A stretch of DNA of 64,000 nt, taken from assembly GCF_900114475.1 (NCBI RefSeq), contig NZ_FOTE01000005.1, positions 248,001 to 312,000 on the forward strand. Reading direction: 5' to 3'. Shown piece by piece: positions 36,022 to 44,851 of this stretch. Both the position numbers and the translations under genes were made by a program. Numbering within the stretch: the stretch's first letter is position 1; each line of letters begins with the position of its first letter. The notes beneath the pieces were generated by a model. The model had not been told where the DNA came from, did not search any database, and saw nothing but the letters and a program-made list of their open reading frames with translations. This DNA is from Paenibacillus sp. 1_12. GTDB taxonomy: Bacteria; Bacillota; Bacilli; Paenibacillales; NBRC-103111.

Positions 36022-37710
36022 TTATTTCTTGCCATTTTTCGCATCAAGCGCTTTTTGGTAAAACTCCAAATATTTTTTAAGATTCATTTTATCCAAAGTG
36101 GCTACATAGTTGGCCCACTCCTTCTCAATATCCGTATCTCCGGTAACAAAACGCGCAATGCTACTTTTCACATAATCATTGATCGTTTTATCCAATTCAG
36201 CGAGCTGTTGAGCATCTGCAGGCATGAAAAACAATGGAGGAATGATTTCATCAATTTTCGGTTTATAAGGCTCGTAATTTTTCTTGGTAATGTCGTAATA
36301 CATTTTCTCTTTATCGGGAAGCTTCAGCACCGCTTGACCTGCATAATAGTCTTTGTCGGTACGATAGTTCAGGCCATATTGAGCCCAGCTCTCATTTTGT
36401 ACGCGACCGAATGGGATTAACAGTCTATAGCTTGCCGGGTTGCCGTCTCGGCCCAAATCCCCTGGTTTTGCCTTTTCCCATGAGGAGCCTTCCACACCAA
36501 AATTCGAGTACAAGGAGGCTTCGAATGTATACATCGCATCCGCCCATCGCATCGTTGCTTCTGGATTTTTATTGGCGTTCGTCATAATAAATTGGCCTTT
36601 ACCGTTAGAAATTTTGTCATAGGCCAGCCAAGTCGTTTTTTGCACACCGTTTGGTCCTTTAAGCGGAGCAATAGGTTGATACTCCAGCCATCTTCCACTT
36701 TTGCCTTCCACGATTGTGATGTCCGAAGGGGAATGAGCAGGAATAGCGCCGCCGATGGCAATGTCCGGATTTTCGGCAATCTTTTTCAAGCCATCCTTAT
36801 CAATGGTGAAGGACTGGCGATCCAGCAGGCCGTCTTTGTACAGCTTGTTTAGATACTTCAAGCCTTCCTTCCATTCAGGCTTATTGTAAGCCACGTCTAC
36901 CTTTCCGTTATTGACGATCATCCTTTTGTTTCCATCATCATAAATAAAGGAATTCATCAAAAATACGTCAATGTCTGATTTGGAAACCCCTTTAGCCGTT
37001 CCGCCGATCAGGGCGATCTCATCCGCCTTGCCGTTGCCATTCGGATCTTTTTCTTTAAAAGCTTTCAGCATGTTATAAAATTCATCAAGGGTAGTCGGTT
37101 CCTTCAAGCCCAGCTTATCCAGCCACGGTTTATAAACATACATTTTGTAATCTAGGGAGCAGTGGAAGCAATCGTTAATGTATGGTAATGTGTAAATTTT
37201 ATTGCCTGGGGCTGTTACTGCGCTTTTGGCTTCAGGCATTTCAGCAAAAATTTTCTTCGTGTTATCGCCATATTTCTCGATCAAATCCGTAAAGGAAACG
37301 AATGTACCTTGTTCCCCGTATATCATCTGCTGTTCAGGAGAAACATCGAGATTCATCAGCACATCAGGCAGATTCCCGCCGGCCAGTAATAAATTCAGCT
37401 GCTCCTGGTAGCTTTTTTCATCCAAAATCGTCCAATCCACATGAACATTGGTTTTATTTTCAAGCCATTTGGTATATCCGTTCGTTTTCATGTCTTCGAC
37501 TAAGCTGCTGCCTCTAATTGCGACCTTTAACGTAATTTTGTCTTTAACCACAGGGAATTGTCCCACTGGTGTTACGTTAGAAGCGGACGCGCTCTCTTTG
37601 GGCGCATTCTTGGTTTCCATTGCTGGTGCCGCCTGGTCCTTCGAGCATGCAGATAAAGCCAATGAGGCGCAGAAGAACACAGCAAGCATCATAATCAGCA
37701 TTTTTCTCAT
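36022..37710 (-). CDS. LplA-type carbohydrate ABC substrate-binding lipoprotein
   Basis: This 562-residue lipoprotein has a signal peptide ending in the lipobox LALSAC, so the mature protein is anchored at Cys22. The large size and segments such as TLDEFYNMLKAFKEKDPNGN (a hinge-region pattern) and INDYVKSSIARFVTGD near the C-terminus mark the LplA/YtcQ group of extracellular solute-binding proteins. ATG 37710 follows GGGAGG. It follows two permease genes in the operon; no ATPase is present, so an MsmX-type shared ATPase is expected. Relatives bind oligosaccharides or glycosides. Confidence 0.9.
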   Translation of the reverse strand: MRKMLIMMLAVFFCASLALSACSKDQAAPAMETKNAPKESASASNVTPVGQFPVVKDKITLKVAIRGSSLVEDMKTNGYTKWLENKTNVHVDWTILDEKSYQEQLNLLLAGGNLPDVLMNLDVSPEQQMIYGEQGTFVSFTDLIEKYGDNTKKIFAEMPEAKSAVTAPGNKIYTLPYINDCFHCSLDYKMYVYKPWLDKLGLKEPTTLDEFYNMLKAFKEKDPNGNGKADEIALIGGTAKGVSKSDIDVFLMNSFIYDDGNKRMIVNNGKVDVAYNKPEWKEGLKYLNKLYKDGLLDRQSFTIDKDGLKKIAENPDIAIGGAIPAHSPSDITIVEGKSGRWLEYQPIAPLKGPNGVQKTTWLAYDKISNGKGQFIMTNANKNPEATMRWADAMYTFEASLYSNFGVEGSSWEKAKPGDLGRDGNPASYRLLIPFGRVQNESWAQYGLNYRTDKDYYAGQAVLKLPDKEKMYYDITKKNYEPYKPKIDEIIPPLFFMPADAQQLAELDKTINDYVKSSIARFVTGDTDIEKEWANYVATLDKMNLKKYLEFYQKALDAKNGKK

Positions 37711-37762
37711 ACAGTCAACCTCCCTTTTCTTTTCACATTGAATACACGGGTGAATCCGACAT

Positions 37763-38656
37763 TCAGCCCTTGATGGAGCCAATCATCACCCCTTTGACAA
37801 AATGCCTTTGTACGAAAGGATAGACAATTAACATGGGAGCGGTGGCGACAACAATCAAGGAATATTTCAGCAAATCGGCAAGCCCTTGACGAGCAATTAA
37901 ATCCTCTTCGCTTGTTACCATACTTGGATCGATCTGATTCTGAATTAATATCGTTCGCAATACGATTTGAATCGGATATAGGCTGCGCTCTTTCAAATAC
38001 AGCAAGGCACTGAAGTACGTATTCCAATGACTGACTGCATAGAAAAGTGCAAGAACCGCTATAATTGGACCCGACAAAGGAATAACAATCTTCCACAAAA
38101 ATTTCCAATCCGTGCAGCCGTCTACCTGTGCCGCTTCAAGCATTTCACTTGGAAGTGTGGTTTGGAAATAAGTTCTCGCGATAATCACATTGAACACGCT
38201 CAGTGCCGCCGGCAGCAGCATCGCCCAACGGGTATCAAGTATACCCAGATCCTTGACCAGCAAATAATTCGGAATAATGCCTCCGGAGAACATGATCGTA
38301 AATACGAATATGAACATGATCGCGTTACGACCGATAAAATCTTTGCGTGATAACGGATAAGCAGCAGCAATGGTTAAAGCAACGTTAATCATCGTACCTA
38401 TTGCTGTATAGAACAGCGAGTTTCCAAACCCCGTCCAGATTGCTTTATATTCAAATACAGCCTTATAGCCCTTGATACCCGGTTCAACTGGCCACAGCCA
38501 GACTCTTCCCGAAATAACCGCGTCCGTCGAGCTGAAAGAAGCGCTTACAATATAAACAAGCGGATACAGCACGGCTAGAAAAAATAAGCTAAGTATCGTG
38601 TAATTGACAACATTAAACAACCTGTCAACACCGGCTTCTTTAACTGTCGTATTCAA
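37763..38656 (-). CDS. Carbohydrate ABC permease, LplC/YtcP type
   Basis: This 297-residue inner-membrane permease has six membrane segments. The binding-protein-dependent transport motif is around AAQVDGCTDWKFLWKIVIPL (EAA loop). It ends FVKGVMIGSIKG, typical of YtcP. The frame is open further upstream into the preceding gene, but TTG at 38656 follows AAAGGAGG and gives a normal 19-base gap to the upstream stop. It pairs with the LplB-type permease. Confidence 0.9.
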   Translation of the reverse strand: MNTTVKEAGVDRLFNVVNYTILSLFFLAVLYPLVYIVSASFSSTDAVISGRVWLWPVEPGIKGYKAVFEYKAIWTGFGNSLFYTAIGTMINVALTIAAAYPLSRKDFIGRNAIMFIFVFTIMFSGGIIPNYLLVKDLGILDTRWAMLLPAALSVFNVIIARTYFQTTLPSEMLEAAQVDGCTDWKFLWKIVIPLSGPIIAVLALFYAVSHWNTYFSALLYLKERSLYPIQIVLRTILIQNQIDPSMVTSEEDLIARQGLADLLKYSLIVVATAPMLIVYPFVQRHFVKGVMIGSIKG

Positions 38657-38675
38657 TTTGTCACCATCCTCCTTT

Positions 38676-39644
38676 CTACCAAAGGCTGCTTTGGCCCATT
38701 TTTTTGGCAAGGCGGTTCACGGTAAGCAGTAAAATCAGATTAATCACATTTTTAAATAAACCGATAGCAGATGAATACGAGAAGTTCACGACAGTGGAGG
38801 CAAGACCAACTTTGTATACGTAGGTGTCAATAATCTCAGAGGATTGAAGATTCAGTGGATTTTGCATTAAAAACGCTTTTTCAAAACCAATTTCCAACAT
38901 GCGTCCAACTTCGAGAATAAGCAAAATCATCGCAATCGGTACAATACCCGGCAGGTCAACATGCCATACTCTTCGTAGTTTGGTCGCACCATCAACAACG
39001 GCCGCCTCATGCAGTGCCGGATCGATTCCCGCCAATGCAGCCAAATAAATAATGCAGCTAAAACCGACATTTTGCCAGACGCCCGACCATACATAAATGC
39101 TTTTGAAGTATTCAGCCTGACCCAGCAGGTTTACAGTGCCAAAGCCTAAAGCTTTAAGCAGTTCACTCACAAGGCCGATACGAGGATCCAGCACCTGAAA
39201 GATGATCCCTACCATGACTACCACAGAAATAAAATGTGGAGCATAAGTGACCATTTGAACCATTTTTTTGAATTTATCGTGCATCACATAGTTCAAACTT
39301 AAAGCCAGAATAATTGGAAAAGGAAACCCGGCAGCAAGCTGATAGAAGCTTAATCCGATAGTATTACCCATAATGGTCCAAAACTCATAAGACTCAAAAA
39401 AACGAATAAAATTATCGAAGCCAATCCAATGGCTGCCCCAAATACCTTTTGTTGCTACGAAGTTTTTGAAAGCAATCTGTGCCCCATACATCGGGACATA
39501 TTTGAAAATCACAATGTAAATAAAAGGAAGGGCCATTAAAACATACAGCTGCCATACTTTCGCCATATCCCTGAACAAATTCCGGCTTTTTCTTGTGTGC
39601 TTCACTGAAGACACCTTTTCTACACTTACCGATTCCACGCCCAT
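38676..39644 (-). CDS. Carbohydrate ABC permease, LplB type
   Basis: This 322-residue permease has six membrane segments, beginning LYVLMALPFIYIVIFKYVPM. The hallmark YGAQIAFKNF follows, and an EAA loop lies around EAAVVDGATKLRRVWHVDLP. It ends LAKKMGQSSLW, the common LplB tail. The ATG has GGGAGGGGGG upstream. It makes the other half of the membrane channel with the LplC-type permease. Confidence 0.92.
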   Translation of the reverse strand: MGVESVSVEKVSSVKHTRKSRNLFRDMAKVWQLYVLMALPFIYIVIFKYVPMYGAQIAFKNFVATKGIWGSHWIGFDNFIRFFESYEFWTIMGNTIGLSFYQLAAGFPFPIILALSLNYVMHDKFKKMVQMVTYAPHFISVVVMVGIIFQVLDPRIGLVSELLKALGFGTVNLLGQAEYFKSIYVWSGVWQNVGFSCIIYLAALAGIDPALHEAAVVDGATKLRRVWHVDLPGIVPIAMILLILEVGRMLEIGFEKAFLMQNPLNLQSSEIIDTYVYKVGLASTVVNFSYSSAIGLFKNVINLILLLTVNRLAKKMGQSSLW

Positions 39645-39729
39645 TAGCTCACCCCCCTCCCATTCACTGCCTGCTGCTTGGAGCTAAGTGAAACGGATCC
39701 CAACCCTTTCACCCTGTCCTCTTTACTTT

Positions 39730-40701
39730 TCATTTCCCGTTAAGCAGTGCTTGAGCAAGAATAACTTCTGCGATCTCCATCGTTTTCAAGGCGTCCTTAA
39801 AATTCGATGAAGGCTGTGCCCCCGTCTTCAGACAATCAATAAATTCGCGATGTTTGGCCTGAAATCCACCGTATTGGAAAAGCTCAGTCCCACCTGCTTC
39901 TTCCCTTGCATCATATTCGATTCCTGCAGTATCTCCGTCCGCATACAAGTAACCTTTAGTTTCATGCTCAGCCTCAACACAAATATTCGGAGCATGCATT
40001 TCAACGGAAAATATTCTTCGTCCGCTTGACCAACTATTAATCAAATATCCGGTAGCTCCCGTATCGAATTCAATTGTAGCTGAAATGAAGTTAATATCCG
40101 GAACACCTATTCGTTTGGTGGTACTCTCAATCTTGACCACTTCGCCTCCACACATCCAGCGAATCGTATCAATCGAATGAACGGTATCATCCATCATCCG
40201 ATCACGGGCACCAAGAAACGGTTCAATCTCCGATTTATAAAATTTACATACGGCATGTGTGATCGGTCCACGCTTGAGACATTCTTCTCGCAGCTTATTG
40301 ACCATTGGTGAACTGCGTCTTTGAAAGCTTACCTGTGTAATACAGTTATGCTGCTCTGCCGTATATGCTAAAGCTCTGGCCTGATGAATCGTTATGCCGA
40401 GCGGTTTCTCAATATACAAATTCAACCCCTGTCTCAGACACCACATCCATACATCGTACATGATGTGCGGCTGCCCAACCGCATACACAGCATCCGGCTT
40501 GGCTTCTTCAATCATCGCTTTATAATCGGTATAACGATTCTCAATCCCATACATATCCGCAGTTTTCTGAAGTGATTCCGGGTAGACATCACAAATGCCA
40601 ACAATTTCGACTTCTTCGCGGAATGAAGACAGAGAAGGATAATGGACACTGTTAGCCATTCTGCCTGCACCAATAAATACAACTCTTAGCTTCGAGTTCA
40701 A
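39730..40701 (-). CDS. Gfo/Idh/MocA-family oxidoreductase of the cre-controlled operon
   Basis: This 323-residue NAD(P)-dependent dehydrogenase has FIGAGRMANSVH (nucleotide loop) and IEKPLGITIHQ (EKP motif). The TTG at 40701 follows GGGAGG with an eight-base spacer. It starts 15 bases after the isomerase gene, so the two are co-transcribed and probably act in sequence on the sugar brought in by the LplABC-type transporter. It is only distantly like the tandem pair at 18.5-20.8 kb. Confidence 0.9.
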   Translation of the reverse strand: MNSKLRVVFIGAGRMANSVHYPSLSSFREEVEIVGICDVYPESLQKTADMYGIENRYTDYKAMIEEAKPDAVYAVGQPHIMYDVWMWCLRQGLNLYIEKPLGITIHQARALAYTAEQHNCITQVSFQRRSSPMVNKLREECLKRGPITHAVCKFYKSEIEPFLGARDRMMDDTVHSIDTIRWMCGGEVVKIESTTKRIGVPDINFISATIEFDTGATGYLINSWSSGRRIFSVEMHAPNICVEAEHETKGYLYADGDTAGIEYDAREEAGGTELFQYGGFQAKHREFIDCLKTGAQPSSNFKDALKTMEIAEVILAQALLNGK

Positions 40702-40716
40702 CTATGCTTCCTCCCC

Positions 40717-41508
40717 TCAGGCAAATAGTGACTTCGCATAGGCGATATCCTCTTTGATTAAACGATCTACATCAGCTTCATTCGAATATTCGGCGCTTAG
40801 GCAGATCACTCCATTGTAATTGCGCTTTTGGAGATAGGCTGCTGCACGGGGCCAGGAAGCGAGTCCCTGACGACCCGATGTGAAATATCTTTTCCATTCT
40901 GCTGATTCGGCTTCCGGTCCGCTCAACAGCTTATAATAAGCATTCTTGAAATTGACCATACACAAATGCGACCACACGATATCGAGTCCAAACTCCGGCT
41001 GCTGTCCAGCTAGTGCATCATGTGCAGTATCCCAAATTGCCCCTACCTGCTTTGCATCATAAGCTTCCAACAGATGAAGCAGACCCATGGAATCAACAAC
41101 ATTATTGCCGTAATGCTGCTGGCAGCCTATTTTCACTCCATATTTTTCACAAAGCGGCAGCAGCCTATCGATTTGCTCGCGCGCCATACGCTCCGAAGCC
41201 ATATAACCATGTTCATGTTTGATGACCGGCATGATGCGAATCATCGAAATCCCAGCCTCTGCGCAGCCAGCAAATACACTTTCACTCGGTTCGCTAGCTA
41301 CACTGAATATTTTCAAGCCGTGATCAGCTAATTGTTGGACCAGTTGAGGCAATTGATCTGCGTTAGCGGGTTCCAATTGGTAACCGTCACGCAGAGGAAA
41401 TTCAATGCCGTCGAATCCGAGATCGCTTACAAAGCTCCCCAGTTCCCAAACCGATTTATCTTTCCAAGGCTTCGTAAATACAGAAAATGAGACCGATTCT
41501 GTTGTCAT
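40717..41508 (-). CDS. TIM-barrel sugar isomerase/epimerase
   Basis: This 263-residue xylose-isomerase-like barrel shows DLGFDGIEFPLRDG at strand 1-2, YGVKIGCQQHYGN, AKQVGAIWDTAHDAL (metal Asp/His) and VICLSAEYSNE (late Glu). The ATG at 41508 follows GGGAG; an ATG three codons earlier overlaps that site. It is the first gene of the operon, 53 bases from a perfect cre site. A role with the next-door dehydrogenase in converting a sugar is inferred. Confidence 0.88.
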   Translation of the reverse strand: MTTESVSFSVFTKPWKDKSVWELGSFVSDLGFDGIEFPLRDGYQLEPANADQLPQLVQQLADHGLKIFSVASEPSESVFAGCAEAGISMIRIMPVIKHEHGYMASERMAREQIDRLLPLCEKYGVKIGCQQHYGNNVVDSMGLLHLLEAYDAKQVGAIWDTAHDALAGQQPEFGLDIVWSHLCMVNFKNAYYKLLSGPEAESAEWKRYFTSGRQGLASWPRAAAYLQKRNYNGVICLSAEYSNEADVDRLIKEDIAYAKSLFA

Positions 41509-41560
41509 ATAGGGCACTCCCTTTACTTAATAGGTTAATTATGAGTTTATTAACGATTTT

Positions 41561-41574
41561 TGATAACGCTTTCA
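41561..41574. promoter_or_regulatory. cre site (CcpA operator) before the seven-gene carbohydrate operon
   Basis: TGATAACGCTTTCA fits the consensus TGWNANCGNTNWCA at every position. It lies 53 bases upstream of the first gene's ATG, in the promoter zone, so CcpA with P-Ser-HPr should repress the operon when glucose is present. The remaining sequence to 41763 is AT-rich without a recognisable gene. Confidence 0.85.
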
Positions 41575-41763
41575 GATCATATGCGTTTATTTTAGCTTAT
41601 AAAACTCAATTACGTCAATAATTAAATTATGTTTTAATCATCTTTGGAATTCGCTGTAATCATTTGTTGAATAACAGCATAATAAGCATGTTTTTTTCAG
41701 AAAATGCTCTTTTATTAGAGGTTTTATATTAGGGTTTATTTTATTATGTCTATTTTTTAACTT

Positions 41764-42813
41764 TCAATAAATTCTGCTATTCAGACGACTCTCATAGTAA
41801 TCAGGATTACTGCCCAACCTCTGGAGTACCGGCTCCGTGATCTCATTTAAACGCTGAATCATTGCGGTTGACAGCTCATAAGACGCACCCTGAATATTCA
41901 ATTCCAGCTGCTTGACATTGCGGGAGCCCACTATCGTTGTGCATATCGCCTCATTGGAGACGGCCCAGGCTAGTGCCAGCGTTAAGATATCGGTGTTATG
42001 CGTATTTGCCAGCAGACGAATTTCCCGAAGCGCCTGATTGATTTCTGCTTCTGCTCCTTCCTCGCCATGTCTTGTCCCTTCCCCTCTGCTATGGTGGAAA
42101 TGACGTGATCTGGCTTGCATGGGCCTAAGCTCATCAAGGCTGGTTATTTTATCTGTCAATAAGCCCTGAAGCAGAGGCATATAACCTATAACGCCAATCT
42201 CATGCTGGATACAGTATGGCAGCACGCTTTCCTCAATGGCCCGAGACAGCAGATTATAGGCCATTTCATTAGCCACCACTTTTACACCTGCATCCTGCAC
42301 CTCCTTCATCTGCTGTACACCATGATTACTGATGCCAATATGCCGGATTTTACCTTCCTTTTGCAAGCATTGAAGGGCTTCAAATACTTCCTGCAGCTGC
42401 GGCGGATTCGCGATCAGAGCAGCATCCTGAGTGAAATGCTTAACCGACAGCGGGCTGATCGGCCAATGGAGCATGTACAGGTCGATATAATCGGTTTGCA
42501 GCCGCTTCAGGCTAGCCTCACAATGAGCTCTGAGGACTGCCGGCTGCGTATTCGAGGTGCTAACCTTACTGCCGATAATTGCCTGAGAACGCCTGCCTTT
42601 AAGCGAAATCCCGAGTGCCAGCTCACTTGCTCCATCATTGTAAACCTCAGCCGTATCGAAATAGTTCACGCCCATATCCAGCGCCTTGTGTACGACCTCA
42701 TCGACATCTTTTTGACTTTGCTCTCCCCAATAACTGCCGCCTCCGTATTGCCAGCAGCCCATACCGAGCACACTGATTTCGATCCCCGAAGCGCCTAAGG
42801 CTCGTTTTTTCAC
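41764..42813 (-). CDS. Aldo/keto reductase
   Basis: This 349-residue NADP-type oxidoreductase of the AKR (beta/alpha)8 barrel has catalytic Asp-Tyr in MGVNYFDTAEVYNDGASE, Lys in IGSKVST and His in IDLYMLHWP. The C-terminal cofactor site is TTIVGSRNVKQLE. It lies 38 bases after the FucU gene, in the same direction. AKR enzymes next to FucU often act as sugar (for example L-fucose) dehydrogenases, an inference from context. Confidence 0.9.
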   Translation of the reverse strand: MKKRALGASGIEISVLGMGCWQYGGGSYWGEQSQKDVDEVVHKALDMGVNYFDTAEVYNDGASELALGISLKGRRSQAIIGSKVSTSNTQPAVLRAHCEASLKRLQTDYIDLYMLHWPISPLSVKHFTQDAALIANPPQLQEVFEALQCLQKEGKIRHIGISNHGVQQMKEVQDAGVKVVANEMAYNLLSRAIEESVLPYCIQHEIGVIGYMPLLQGLLTDKITSLDELRPMQARSRHFHHSRGEGTRHGEEGAEAEINQALREIRLLANTHNTDILTLALAWAVSNEAICTTIVGSRNVKQLELNIQGASYELSTAMIQRLNEITEPVLQRLGSNPDYYESRLNSRIY

Positions 42814-42851
42814 GATTCTCCTCCTCCGTTATCGTGCGGCAGGCTTGATGC

Positions 42852-43283
42852 CTAGTTCCTCACAACACCTTTTTTCAAAATCAGGTTGCCTTTGAAGGAC
42901 TTATCACCTGTCGCAACAATAGCAAAAGCTTTCAATGCGCGCTCATAAAAGGAAAAACGTTCCTCATAACCAAAATCCGTGAATCGGCTTTCATAAGGAC
43001 AGATCAGACTGCGGTACACTTCCCAAACCTCGGGTTTCGGGTCAATTGGCTGCAGTGACATCACGACCGCCGGATGCTCTACAGCATGATCCAAAGGAAA
43101 TAACGGAATGATCGCCTGAAGTAAATCTGGAATCGAATGTCCGTCACTTCGTACTAAGCGCAATGCATGCGAAGCAGCAGGAAAGTTACCATCCGCCAAA
43201 ATAATCTCATCGCCATGCCCCATTTCCATCAGGATCTTCAAAAGCTCAGGTGATAATATGGATGGAATTCCTCTTAGCATCAT
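42852..43283 (-). CDS. fucU: FucU-like sugar mutarotase (RbsD/FucU family)
   Basis: This 143-residue cytoplasmic protein of the RbsD/FucU fold interconverts alpha and beta anomers of a sugar such as L-fucose. The family opening RGIPSILSPELLKILMEMGH and DEIILADGNFPA are intact, and the late FYERALKAFAIVATGD matches the catalytic end. Paired ATGs follow GGGGGG. It is divergent from a ROK regulator, with 201 bases between, and co-directional with an aldo/keto reductase, forming a small sugar module. Confidence 0.9.
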   Translation of the reverse strand: MMLRGIPSILSPELLKILMEMGHGDEIILADGNFPAASHALRLVRSDGHSIPDLLQAIIPLFPLDHAVEHPAVVMSLQPIDPKPEVWEVYRSLICPYESRFTDFGYEERFSFYERALKAFAIVATGDKSFKGNLILKKGVVRN

Positions 43284-43394
43284 TCAACCCCCCATTGCAA
43301 TGGCTTGCCAAGCACCTCATTAAGAATCATTTCCAGATCATTCTAACATCGCTTTAAACTTATGTAAATATTTAAATTAACCCAATCTTTTTCA

Positions 43395-43422
43395 TTGAGA
43401 TTGATATCATTTATGCTATAAT
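43395..43422 (+). promoter_or_regulatory. Sigma-A promoter of the ROK regulator
   Basis: TTGAGA, 16 bases, TATAAT, about 62 bases upstream of the ATG at 43485. Confidence 0.65.
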
Positions 43423-43484
43423 GAGAACCATCATGATTCTTGTTTTTGATGTTTTACTGACAGAATATAAGATAGGGTGCTGTT

Positions 43485-44684
43485 ATGAGCAACAATGAAA
43501 TTAGAGATCAAAAGGGCAGTAAACTGACTATTTTACAAACACTGCGCATACAAGGCAGCATGTCGAGAATTGAGCTTACCCGCATTACAGGTTTGAGCCG
43601 AGCAACCATTTCCATTTCGATAGCTGAATTGATAGAGAACGATCTGGTGTGCGAAACCGACAATCGTTTATCTACCAAAGGGAGACCCGCTACCGCGTTG
43701 GAGCTGGTACCGAATTCCAGAGTGATTATCGGAGCCGATCTGGATAACAAGACCTGGACGCTTGGTGCCTTCGATCTGCTCGGCAATGTCATCAAGTCCA
43801 TGAAAATTCCCGTATATACATTCGAGCCAGAAGAAACCTTTAAAGCCTTGGCAATAGAAATTTCAAGCTTCGTCAAAGGTTTGGACAAGAGCCCGATACC
43901 TTTGCTCGGTTTAGGTGTACCCGGTTTGGTCGATGCCAATCACCGCATGATCCGGAGCGCTGCTGATCTGGAATGGAATCAAGTCGATGTCGCAGGCATC
44001 ATGGAAAAAGAAATCGGCTGGCCAACGGTCGTCGTGAACCGACACAGAGCCAGGGGGTTAACGGAATGCCGCTACGGATCAGGGCTTTCCTACAACAATA
44101 TGATCTATATCGGGGTTGGCATGGGTATCGCAGCAGGCTTATATATTAACCGCCAGCTGCTATCTGGCTCGCTCGGAGGCGCCGGTGAAATCGGTCATAC
44201 TACCATTGAGCCCTCAGGGCCGCTCTGTCCTTGCGGCAATCACGGCTGTCTTCAGGTGCTGGCTGCAGGCCCTGCGATTGAGCAGGAATTTCGCAAGCTA
44301 GTCCGTTCTTCCGAGCATGAGCTCGTGTACCCTTACCAAAATATAGATCTTCAGTTCCTGAAAATGCATGATGTATGCGCGGCAGCGGAGGATGATGATA
44401 AGCTCGCCGTTCAGGTTATAAGCAATGCCGCTTCCTATCTGGGAATTGCCATGGCCAATCTGCTTAATACGTTTAATCCGGAAGCTATTATCTTAGGCGG
44501 CACGATTCCTAATGCCAGCACATTATTTGTAGAAACGGCCACTAAAGTCATGCGCCAACGGGCGATGCGTCCACTGTCCGCTGACACGATAGTCAAAACC
44601 TCCGTATTCAAGGATATCGGTGGTGCACTTGGTGCAGCTAACTTCGCTTTTGATAAAAACATATCGATTTCGATTTTTAATTAA
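43485..44684 (+). CDS. ROK-family transcriptional regulator (NagC/XylR type)
   Basis: This 399-residue repressor-like protein has an N-terminal winged helix (about residues 12-65, SMSRIELTRITGLSRATISI) and a sugar-kinase-like ROK domain. GVPGLVDANHRMI, the GAGEIGH motif and the zinc cluster CPCGNHGCLQ are present. The final Glu of the usual CxCGxxGCLE is Gln here. The ATG follows GATAGGG. It is divergent from fucU-aldo/keto reductase and convergent with the second LplABC importer. It probably represses the neighbouring sugar genes until its sugar binds. Confidence 0.9.
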   Translation: MSNNEIRDQKGSKLTILQTLRIQGSMSRIELTRITGLSRATISISIAELIENDLVCETDNRLSTKGRPATALELVPNSRVIIGADLDNKTWTLGAFDLLGNVIKSMKIPVYTFEPEETFKALAIEISSFVKGLDKSPIPLLGLGVPGLVDANHRMIRSAADLEWNQVDVAGIMEKEIGWPTVVVNRHRARGLTECRYGSGLSYNNMIYIGVGMGIAAGLYINRQLLSGSLGGAGEIGHTTIEPSGPLCPCGNHGCLQVLAAGPAIEQEFRKLVRSSEHELVYPYQNIDLQFLKMHDVCAAAEDDDKLAVQVISNAASYLGIAMANLLNTFNPEAIILGGTIPNASTLFVETATKVMRQRAMRPLSADTIVKTSVFKDIGGALGAANFAFDKNISISIFN

Positions 44685-44729
44685 TCACAAGAGACTGTCC
44701 CAAAGCCCCCACTTTGTATGTATGTAGAC

Positions 44730-44780
44730 AAAAAATAACCTTCAGTTCCACTTAACTAGTGGTTTTGAAGGTTATTTTTT
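44730..44780. terminator. Bidirectional terminator
   Basis: AAAAAATAACCTTC pairs with GAAGGTTATTTTTT, with further CCACT/AGTGG pairing inside. It sits between the convergent ROK gene and the LplC-type permease. Confidence 0.85.
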
Positions 44781-44851
44781 CACATATTTTGGGATATAAT
44801 CATTACTCTTTTGGGGCAGCTCCACTTGTTATGAAAAAACTACGGCTTCAA

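Noticed and set aside
42202-42798. 198-codon open frame on the plus strand
   Set aside because: It is antisense to the aldo/keto reductase, whose motifs are all intact; no ribosome site and no recognisable domain.
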